Of a stretch of DNA of 64,000 bases, positions 28,501-40,500 are shown one piece after another; the first letter of the stretch is position 1; each line of letters opens with the position of its first letter. The stretch spans positions 33,123,427 to 33,187,426 of the forward strand of contig NC_071397.1 of the NCBI RefSeq assembly GCF_022682495.2, in the 5' to 3' direction. Below the pieces are notes generated by a model. That model did no database searches. It saw only the letters and a list, made by a program, of their open reading frames with translations, and was not told where the DNA came from. This DNA is from Desmodus rotundus (taxonomy: Eukaryota > Chordata > Mammalia > Chiroptera > Phyllostomidae). A program made the translations under genes and the position numbers.

Positions 28501-31500
28501 ACTGGAGCTCAGCAAGTCACATGATTAAAAGTTAATAGCTCCTATCTCTCTAGAGCTACATGAGGAAACATTATAGCACCCCCCAAAAAAGTCAACAAAA
28601 TACCGAACCTAACCAAAAGCATCACCCCATCTGTGTTAAAATCATAGCACTCTGTGAGCTAGGATAATGTGCGCAGCTCTAGTCACACATTTCATAAAAA
28701 CAAAGGTGGAGAAAGTTTGACGACAGACAACAGAAGTAAGCAAGGTGAAGGGACAAGGGTTCTGTTAAATAAAGGAAGACAGGGAAGATAAAAAGATGAA
28801 GGCTGAGTTTATAGTCCTAGCATCTTTCGCAGGAATCTCCATTTAGATAAATATAAAAATGACAAATACTATGAATTAAGTGAACAGGCACATGGATCTG
28901 GAAACACCAGATCTAAGAGATCACTTATGGCATGCAAAAGGAGAAAAACGGGAATAATGGAGTTTAGGAGACTTTCAGCACTTAATTAAGGTAAAGCAAT
29001 ATGGATTGAAAATCTAAATAGACTCAAAAATCCAGATATAGATTACCTGTAGTAATCAGTGAGATGGAAAAGAATATTCTTTCAGAAGACTATATTTTTA
29101 TGGGTTATTAGGACTTGGACAAAATTTCACAACAGGTAATCTATTGTAGTTAGCTTAAATGAGTAAAATTTTAATTGCTTGATATTTCATTTAATAACTA
29201 TCTCCGAGCCTCTATTTGTGGGTTGCATTTAGTCTCTTACTATAGATGTTTTCTTTCTTGGTCATGATCTAAAAATAAATAGCTAGAAACCACCCCCCAA
29301 AAAATCCAGATATCTTCATGGATAATCCAACTCATAGTTTTTTAAGGGGAATGTGGATGCATTGAGGCACATACCTGACACTGTGAAGCTACTACGAAAA
29401 GCAACACTCATCTCCCATGAGAACGTCATCTGAGTCTCCACCAAGGATGGAGTCAAATATTTCTACTCCATACAGTAAATCTCACAACTCTCAAAATAAT
29501 ACGTATGATTAACTATATATTGTGGGTGAAGGAAGTTTGAAGAGGAAAAGGCAGAATTTGTCCAAGTAATAGTCTTTACAAAACAAATTACCGTTTGTTC
29601 ATTGCCTTCACCAGTTGAAGGCTGGTAAGTGACTCTGTATTTCTGCACACGACCACTAGCAGGATCCCACTTAACAGTCAAGCTGTTAGATGTTGCATTG
29701 TACACCTGAAGGTTTCGGGGGCCACTTTTGGGAGCTGAAAGAAGATTGTTGAGAAACAGAGTAAGCACACAGAGCAATGCCTCCCCCCAAGATATGCACT
29801 GTTCCCACAGAAATCAATAGTTCTCTAGGTTTAGAACTAAATTGGTCATTGAATCCTGAATAATTCTTTAACAAATACGTTTCCAGGAAAAGTAAACTCT
29901 AAACTCTAAACGAAGCTTTTCCAGGAAAGTCCTATTTAAAAGAAGTCCCAATCAACACCTTACAATTTAAAAGCCAAACGCCTGTTGGCAATGCATTGTA
30001 AGGTACTTCTCATTTATTTGTTCATTCATTTATTCATTATTTGGTCATTCATACAATTCAGCAAATTAAATTCTTACCTGGTGTTGTTGCGGGTATCAAA
30101 CGCACTAAAAAAAGAATTTGGGAAAATATTACTAATATCACTATAGCTCTACTTTTAAATTAATTTTAAAATGACAACAACCTGAAAGCTGAACACCTAC
30201 GTGTGCGCTCACTGCCACTCAAGTCATCACTCTCTGACTCATCGGGATAGATGGCAGTAACAGAAACTTCATAGAGAGTGTTCGGGTTCAGGTTTGCAAA
30301 CACCATAGTATTTTCATCTCCATTTAAGATGGTCTTAGGGAAAGAGGAAGAGAAAAGAAACCCACACAAACCACGTCAACATGTGTATCGTACACTCAAT
30401 GGCAGTTTGTTGACATTATTTAGCCAAATGTTCCTGCTTTGACTCATTCCATGAGCTGAAATGTCAACTAGTAAGAAAGGATGCTTTTCTGGCAACACAG
30501 ATAATACATTATTTCAGACAAGATTTCCTAACATTGAATGGGACACTAAAAAAGGATAGAGAGAAAAGAGGGAAGGAGAGTTAACACTACCTCCATCTTA
30601 TCTGAGGTTCCAAAAGGTGCCCAGGTTACTCTATAGAGAGACACATCTGAAGCTGCGTGATCCCACGTTCCTCTGAAACTCTCTGTCGTTACATCAGTAA
30701 GCTTTAGGTTTGTTGGGGCTGGCACTGTGCCTGTCATGAGAAAAGGCAGGACTAATTTTTTTAATGTGATCTACAAATTTAACTTAGTATAATAAAACTG
30801 CTTTCTTTTATTTTAATGGACATGGAAAGACTGGCTGAAAACATTGCCCAGAAGCAAATATCTCCCCAATTCAGTTCATTCAAAAGATAAATACAAAAAA
30901 GAGAGGTCTGAAAACTGGCAGCATGGTATGGATATAATAGGTGATTATTAACTTTTATTTTTATAGGTGATTACTTATGTTCTATTTAAAAAGGTAGTGT
31001 TTAGTAATACTCTTCTAAATCAGTGGTCCCTAATCATTTTGCATCTCATCTTGCTGAGAATCTAATGAAAACCAAGGGCTCTTGCACGGAGCAGAACACA
31101 TAAGCAGAAACTTTGGCGTGTAATATCAGAGAGTGCATGAACCCTCATGGTCCATGAATGTTATGATCTAAGAAATCCATGCACAAGTTTTCCTGCAGTC
31201 ACCAACCTCACACATAATGTGAAGCAGACTGTAACTGCCGCTGTCTAAAGAGAAGAAAAAGCACGAGCGCTGATGACTGCTGAAATCCCAATTAAAAACC
31301 TCTCCATTCACCAGGCACTCTAGTTAGTTTGCAGTACAAGCAGTTTGGAAAGTCCACCACCAGTCCTGAACTTTCACTGTCAATTATTTCTCAGCCTCTT
31401 GGCAACCAAAGCCAACTACACAACACCCAGAGCCATCAAAAGTTTGTATCTAATAATTATAGTGAAAAGGCCCATCGAGACAGAGTGGCACCACTTTCAC

Positions 31501-34500
31501 AAGTACAACTGCCATCAAGACATCAAGAATGCACTTTGGATGTATCTAAGTTATTAGGAAATATTAAGGATTAAAAACCTATATTGAAAGTATTAATTTA
31601 TTGTACTAAATTACCTGCTTCCACTAGCCTTTTTTCCTGACTTCTTTTTCTCTTTACTACTCATGTTATGTTTATGCAAAGCTGTCAGTCTACTCCTTGC
31701 CCCAATTTTTGTCTCTACCACTACCCTTACTTACCAGGTAAGAACTGATGTCAAGAAGGCAACTGAAATAGCTAAGAGATATCACATGGTAAGAAAATCG
31801 CACACGTGGATACTGCCTGGTGTTAAGGAGCAGGCTGGGACATTTCACAAGATGCCCTGATCATGCACAGACAGCTGGGCACTAAAGGAGAACACTGTGG
31901 GCCTCTGGTGAGGGAGTCACTGTGTAGGAGGCAAAAGTTCCAGACCATTGCACTGGTCCCACCACTAGATTACTGGATGAGGTGGGCAAGTCATATAAAT
32001 TCTCTAGACCTGTGCTGTCCACTAGGAGAGCCACTAGCCACATGTAGCTACTGAGTACTTGAAATATGACTAGTTCAAATTTGTGATATGCTATAAGTAT
32101 AAAATTAATAGATCCTGTATTTTGAAGACTTATAATAAAAAAAATGTAAAATTATTATACTGATTATTATTATTACACTGATTATTACACTGATTAGTTA
32201 CACTGGTTAGTTTCATTGTCACAGAGTAATTATTACACTGATACATGTTGAAATGATAATATTTTGGATATATCAGGCCAAATTAAACACATTATTAAAA
32301 TTAATTTTATGTCTCTTTTCCTTTTCAATGTGGCTACTAGAAAAATTGAAATTACATATGGGACTCCCATCATAGTTCTTTGGAATACTGCTGGCTCTAG
32401 ACCTTGATTATTTAACTACTATTTAACTAGGAAATTATGGGCTGAACACTGTGCCGAGCACTGAAGATGCAAAGTTAAACAAAATCAGTGTGTCTCTGCC
32501 TTCCTTAGGAAGGGAAAGCAGAATAGATACAAGAGGCCGACAGGAAACAATAATTAGGTTAAATTCTATGGAAGTACCATGGGAGGGAGAGAAACAAGCG
32601 TCCCTCGAAGAAGCAACATAATGGGGCAGGGAAGGAGGGGTGAGGCCGGGTGTTCTGTATGTCCCCACCTCCCCCCGTGGACATCTCCCGTTCCTCTGAA
32701 ATCCGAACGCATACAAACTGAGTGCCACAAACCTCACCTTCCTTGCACAACCCCACGTATTGTCAACTAAGTTTATCTCCAGAACGAAATCATGGACTAT
32801 TGATGGCAAAGATACTTACATTTTGTTGCCCTGGTAGCCCTTTACACATAGTAAGATGTCAAAAATATTCGGTAACTAATGCAACCTTTCCAGAGAAAAT
32901 GTCCAACATACATCAAGAATGTACTTTTTCTCTCCCACCCCACCCCACACACACCAGTGAAGTATGCAGAAGATGAATTAGTGACAGAGGCTGATAGAAC
33001 AGTAGAAGAGAAATTATAAAATAAATGAACATAAAGGTAGAAGGGGAGAAGAAAATTAATGAAAAACCATCTGTGAATGCAAACATTATTAAATACTGGC
33101 AAAAACAGCATGAAGAAACAAAATGACCCAATACAGCATAATCACAACTCACGGGTCTTGTCTTGAGCAGTCACTGGGGGAGACTCCCCCTCGTCATACA
33201 CGGCAGAAACGCTGACTGTGTACAGGGTCTGTGAGGTGAGTTCTTTGAGAGGGATGCTGGTCTGTGAGCTGTCTACCTCTACCTGTAATAGAGCAGTGGA
33301 GCTATTTTTACAAAGGGTTTAGTTTTGACATCTCTCTGTTGTTTACTATACCTCTCAGGACAAGAGCATAAGAATAGTGGTACCAAAAAAAAAAGCGATT
33401 TTTTCCAACCTGCATAAAAGTCCAGAAACTGGAGACAGTTCATATGTGGAAAAAGAAGTGTGTACTAGAGCCATACCTGGCAGGGTAAATGATGACTGCC
33501 TGTGGACTTAAACAACCTAATCATTTTTCACCTGTTTCCCTTCTCACCACTGCTTCATTTCTTCTGGGGATGTTGTCCTGTGGGTTATCTCATTTGCTAT
33601 GCACGAGAACCCTGTGCGACCCACTGGTCATTATACCTCTTTTGAAACGGAAACCCAGGATGACATGAATGGGTGTACCTGGATAAATTAGCCTTCGTGT
33701 AATCCAAATGGCCGGCACAGTCAGTAACTGGGTGCTTAGCAAAACTCCTTCTATATTCCAAAAATGCCCCTGAGGTTGACATTCGTGCTCCTGCCCTGAG
33801 CACACATGAGTTTTAAACCCATTCACTGTCGAAGCCCCTCATATTTTTCCCACTTTGATTCAGGTTGTCAGGGAAAAAGCTCCTCTGCCCCAACATCTAC
33901 TCAAAACATTCACTGTCAAAAGGACACTCCTCTAATGACACATTTATCCTTTCCCTGTGTCCTTTCCAATTGTCCTGCCTCCCTATTATCTGACAAACTC
34001 CCCAGCATCCCCTTGCTAGCTTTTATTTTTAGAAACATTGTTGATTTTTTTTTAGTAATTTACAGAATGCAGAGCACCATATATGTAATCTGGATGAAAA
34101 GTAAATACTCTCTAGATTCTATAGCTAAGGGGTGATATTTTTAATATTACCATACAGCAAAACATTTTTAACTAATTGCAAGACAGTCCAACATATTATC
34201 AATATTCAAAAAGTGTTTTATTAATGTAATAATTTTCCAACACTACACTAACAAAATGACAGTATCCAGAACATGCTGTCAACCGTACTTGTTTAAGTTG
34301 TTTTGTTAAACCTACTAAGAAAACAAATAATTCCAAACCCACCAATTAGAATTAGTATTCTAATCTCCAACCTACCTCTCTGGTATCCTCTTCTGGAGTT
34401 TTGTAGCGAACAATATATTTATGCACTGTTCCAGGAGCGGGCTCCCAAGAGACATCGATGGTGCTGTGGGTCACATCTCTGAGTTTCAGGTCTCGAGGTG

Positions 34501-37500
34501 TGGGTAGAGGCACTGGAGATGCATGAGAAATTAGGTCCAGATGTGATTCTCAACCACAAAGCTCTAAAGAATCCACACCAGCTTTCAAGAAGTTGTTTTG
34601 AGAATACTTAAAGGTATGCAGGAAAATAAAATATAATGGTTACAATGATAAATGTACTGTGATTCTGCCAGGTAGAGCTGAATTATCCTTAAGTAGGCTT
34701 TTAAAAAATAGGATAAATTTAAATTTATATGACAACTCTACTTCTCACTTATATGTTAGTTTCTTCCATTCTATTTAAATACACTCTTACTTGCCGCTCA
34801 GCTATAATAAATCATAATTTACCATAAGTTTATCACTCATGTTTCTTTGTCAGATATTTAAATTGATTAAGAGAGAAACCAAAATCAAAACAGTCAAGCT
34901 GCCCTAAGAATGAGATAGAAAAATAACTGGTTACAAGAGTGAAGAATGAAGATGAGCCAAAAGTAAGCATACAATAAACTTACAAGAAAATTCACAGAAG
35001 CCTCAATGGTGAAAAGAAAATACAAATAATAAATTTTTACCAAGACAAACAAAGCTTTACCTTAAAAAGAAGAGGGAGAAAGAGAACTAATGAGTGTGTT
35101 TTCTTTTGTTATATGAGACATATCTCACTCTTTCTAGCTGCCCATTTGGCCAATTCCTTTGTCTCTCATTGAAACTCTATACACCTCTCTTCCTGAATTT
35201 TTCTCTCCACCTCCATTTCTGCACCTCATCCCTTCAATGCTTCTATTTCTCTGTGCTCCTTGCCTCCACTGTTGAGATCCAGCCCTACAGCCTAATCCAC
35301 GGCCACATTTGTCTTTCACCCACTATGGCTCTCCTCTCCCAGCACCCTCAGAACACATGTCTTCATCCCTGGCAGGCTCCCAACTCTTTCCATCTGCCAC
35401 TGATTCATTTCCACAAAAGCACCAGCTCCAAAAGGGTCTAACATATAAAAGATGATTATAGTGCCCCACCCAGGAGGGGCTCTTTCTTTTTTCTGCCCCT
35501 TCATGCTTCAGTCTCAGGCCCTTTTCCCCCTTAGAGATTCCGTCCAACTTCTTTATTTCTCTAGAAATTGGACTGAGACTCACCAAATTTAAGCCAAGTC
35601 ATCTATCCCAGCATTCCCACTTCAACAAGCATGAAACCCAACTCTCAGCTAGGTCAGGCAAAGGTCCTAGGTGCAATCATTGTCACTTTTCAAGAAAAAT
35701 GCTAGTGAAACATACAGGAAACACAAAAAGGGCCGATCAACACCCAAATAAGAGAGGTGCAAACTAGGATTGAATCCATGCACTCTGTGCTGCTTTGTAT
35801 TATTTATTGGTGCATTACCTATATTCATTGGTGCCCAGTGACTGGAGTATAATAGATGATCAATGTTTATGGATTGAGTTAATTGATTAATTCACTTAAT
35901 TGAAACAGATGCTCATATATACCACAGAGTTTCTACTTCAATAAAAATTTGAAACATATTGATCTTAAACAGAGTACTTCTTGCAAACTACACTCACCCA
36001 ACTTCCCATTCTCAACAACTGTATTCCATGGACCTACAGCAACATCAGTTGTAAAGTACATATTATTTTATGTTCTATGCCCTGATATGCATCTGTCCGT
36101 GAACAGTTGTAAGACAACATTGATTGTAAGATACATTTCAATATTGGGCATGTTAAATGGGAAAAAAAATGTAAATCCTACAATCAATTTGAGATGCTGC
36201 CATTAAGTCTAGAGTTCATCTTAATTCTCAGATTTGATTGCCATAAATAATAACCCTATAATTTATGCACAAATAATTAAATTACAGTTAGCATCACTGG
36301 GTAAAAGAATAATCTGAATGAATGTTATAAGCAGTAGAAAAGAAGGAAAGTTGGCAACGTCTTACGGGTGACTTCCCGAGCAGTGACAGGTTCACTGGTG
36401 AGGTCATGCAGGGCTGCCTGGACTGTGACCACATACTCAGTGTTGGGAAAGAGGTCAGTCAGCTGCACATCGTTCACTGCTGGTCCCACACGCATCTGCA
36501 TATGGACATGCCGAGGGGAGATCAGACATTCAGATCAAACGTTTCCACTTACCAGGGACAGCCAATCACAGCCCATCTGTAACCACTAGATTACAACACA
36601 ACTTTTATTTTTCATTTTTCTGAGTTGCATTTTCTTTTTCATGCTAAAGCTTTCTAAAATGGGTCACAGGCCACAAATCTAATTTTCCATTTTTCTCATT
36701 TTTGTGTAAACTATAAATGAGTTCATAAGTAACTGCAGTTAATGAAGACTCTAAAACTGTAATGTCTCAGGAATACCAAAAAAAGAAACAAATGTCTCCC
36801 ACCTCTTTGGCTTTTGTCGGTTCTGTGGCGTTGATGGGTTCGTAGGACAAAGTGTAGCCAGTAGCCCCTCCCACTGGCTGCCACTGCACCTTCATGGTTG
36901 TGGTACCAACGTCATAAATATTCAGGCTGACGACAGGAACAGGCACTGTTCGAATGCAAAACAAACATCAGTCTAATTCCTGTCCTCCTGCTCATTTTTT
37001 AACTGGTTCCTACTTAGTTATTGATATTTGTACATGCTAAATAAAGAATAGGTTGCTATGGGAAATCAATGAGAAATCAATGAGTTTCCTCTTCCCCCCA
37101 AAAAACACAATGTCATTGTTCATAGCTACCTCATACTCAGGACTGTATGTTACAGCTATTTCACAGGAGGAAGAAAGTTTAAATTTCAAATATTATTCCT
37201 ATGAGTCCACATGGAAGCCAAAATAGATGCCAACTTCCTGATATTTCAGTCTGTTTTTCTGCAACATCTCTAATTTGATGATGTTCATTCTTTAATCATA
37301 GAATTTCATATATAAGTAACCAATATAGTATTTTATTTCACCTTTATATTAAGAAAAATTTTAACTGAGAGTGCCATACATGAATAACTGGAATTTAGGG
37401 AATTTATGGGCTTTTTGAAGTAAAGCTCATGGGGCAGAGTAAACGGTTTACAGTTTCCTCTTCACATAATACCCATATAGCTTTCTCTTTGTTGTCCAAA

Positions 37501-40500
37501 GATTGAGTTTAAACTTGTAAGGAATCATCAAATTAATCCTGCCTATTATTAAATACATTATTTTTTTACCTCCTATGGTCAAATAGAAAAGAGATAAAGA
37601 CCTAAAGAACTGAGCAGTAAGTAGAGTCAATTCTTGCCTTGGAGAGAGTGATACCCACTCCTTTCCCTTACAAGTGGCCCCCTTTCCCCTGGAGCCCAGC
37701 CAAGAAGATGGGATTTTCATAAGGCCTCAGAAACCTGACCAGAAATAGGAGTGAAGAACATCTCTCCTAAAAGCTCTACTCAAAGTCAAAGCCATTGGAA
37801 CGTCTCTGGTAAAGGCCAGAGGCTAAAGGCCAGGAAAGAAAAAAATGGAGAGATCTCTGCCAGCAGGAACATCTGGCCATCAATAGAATGAAGATAGATC
37901 ATTCAGTATAGCTCCTCTTCCTAACCTTAGTCTCACTCCCCCCACCCCACATTATTCACTTCTATAATTCACTTCTAGAATTATAGAAGTGAATAATTCT
38001 ATGAAAGATACTTTGCCTGCAGTAGCCAGTGAGAGCAGCAAACCACCATGTATTTATGGAGCACCTACACAAAGAATGCACTCAGTAAATTGTTGAATGG
38101 ATATTGAATAAAGGAACGACTTGGAAGACTGACAAAATCCCACGTGGGCTGTCATCACCTCTTTATCTTAAAAACACAAACAACAATATTTTAATTTTAA
38201 TCTGACTCACAGGTTTTTTCTGTGCCCTTCAGAGGCTCACTATATTCGTCTTCTACTACAGAATACACGTTCACAACATACTGAGTTTCAGGCTTCAGAT
38301 CTTTCAGTACTGTGCTACTTTCCAGCCGGCTCACATAAAACTAAAGGAAAAAAATTTTAAGTAATAACAACATATTATAATAACTTGCCTCATTTCTACT
38401 ATAGTTACAAAGTAGTTAATTGCAATGAGCTTAGAAATTATGTTTCAATAAGACCATTGTCTTCTGTTTTTGCAAACTACCACATTACACAACGAGATCT
38501 TGGACAATTCCTATAATTTATTCTCCCAACTGTTGTTTCCTTATTTGTAAAAAGAGTGGGTAAAACTAGATCATCTTTAATGTTCCCTTCTAACTCTATG
38601 ACTCTAACTATAAACTCATGAACAAATCAAGCAACCTCTAATTAAATTTTAATTAAAAATCATACTGATATTCTTCAACTCTCAGAAATCATAAGAATTT
38701 AAGCAGAGCCCTTTTCGTTTAATTAAGCCCAAAGGGAAGTACTTGCCTCGCGTGAGCTAGAAAGCACCATTGTTGACTGGTCCTGCACTCTACCTCCCTC
38801 TTGCTCCTAACCCAACATTTTCCCAGAGCCCTAATGAGTAGGACCCAATCTGAACATCGGGAAGAAGGGGATTGTAAGTGTTGCCTACTTACTTCTTGGC
38901 GTTTCCCTCCAGAGACTGGGTAGTATTCCACCTTATATCTATCCACACTGTCAGCAGGAGGTGTCCAGCTCACTCTAAAAGAACGATGCGTTCGCTCAGA
39001 AATAACTAGGTTAGAAGGCGCTGCCAAGTCACCTACATGTGGAAATAAAGTGCATACACTTTTTTCATTATTACATCAAGGTGATAAAATTTGAAATTAG
39101 ATTGAAACGTTATTAGTTTCCAAATCAAGCTTGTACACACATCCTTTCACATACTAAGTAGCTACAGTTAATCATTATAGAGGACCGTTGCCCATAAGAT
39201 GTCTCTGAATGGATGCCCAGAGGGGTCTTCAGCCTCAGAAAATTCAAACTTGAGCTCATTTTCTTTCACTGAAACTTGATCCCACTCTTCCTTATGGTAC
39301 CACCAGTTCACCAGTCACCTAGTCTCAAACCTCTGAATCATCCTCCGGATACTTTCTCCTCTCTCTAGCCTTGTAATCAATTTATAATCTAATAAATTTA
39401 ATGACTTATAATCCATATAAATCCTAATTTATAATCAACAAATAAGGATTTGGGACCTGACAAGTCCATTGTCTCTATCATAACTTTTGGTACCATCCAA
39501 GTTCACTGCCCTCATTATCATTTGGATTATTTATATTCAGGTTGCAGTCTGTGAGAACAGAATTGGTTTCTTGTTCATGATCAGTTCCCCTACAGGACTC
39601 AGTTCAGTGGTAAGAGAAACTAACCACTTTCACACTCAAAAGAGAGAAACAGCTATGTTTTTAAAAATTTTGTAACATCATACTCTCTGTGATTGCGTTC
39701 TCTGTGGGTAGATACAGGTGAAATGACTAATGCAGAGCAGTATCTGAATAAACACTAATGAACATAGAAATACTAAGCTCCATATCACCACTAGAAAGAT
39801 GTACCAAATAAAAATTTAAAGAGAATTAAGCCAGTGACTCCATGAGCATGGCAAATTATTCTCATATAAATTTTTTTCTACTTTCTTTGTAAGCCAAAGC
39901 TCAAGAAAGCATTTCCATTCTTAGTATCCTAACCTTTATTGTACTTGGGTCATAATCAAGCCTACAAAATTATCAACCAATTTTACTGTCTGGGAAACTA
40001 GAATGAATGCAACTCTTACATAGTTGACAAAAAATAAAGGAAAATAGATAAAAGATGTTTTCATCCCTATTCAAAGTTTTCTCCAACTAAATAAAACTAC
40101 AACTCTCTCAGCTAATCCAGAGCCAGAAGCCTACAAATACTGTTTTCCTGGCTGGTCCATTTCTCCAGGGAAAAGGCCAGTCTGTTGTTCAAAATCCAAA
40201 AAAATAAAATCTGCAAAAGTTTGGAGTGAGAAACTCAAGAAGGAGCAGTCAAATAAATGTATCCCAGTACCCAAGTATGTAAACCATTTTACCACATTAT
40301 TGGTTAAGTTCATTCCAACCTTTCCAAAACCTGAAGATAATAATGAAAGACCACCTTCACCATAATCCACATTGCTATTACAAGTACTTAAAAGAAACTT
40401 TTATAATATAATACATTTAATTTTCCAAAAATATTCAATTTTGGTGCTTACTATGTTTTGTCCTGTGATTTATGTGGAGAATAATCATTTTGCACTGGCT

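Larger units (their letters stand above)
30731..34375. other. Introns 16-15 and 15-14
   Basis: They hold the hAT relic at 32010 and an L2-like piece at 32437. A possible MIR-like stretch at 33590-33690 is too diverged to call. Confidence 0.6.
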
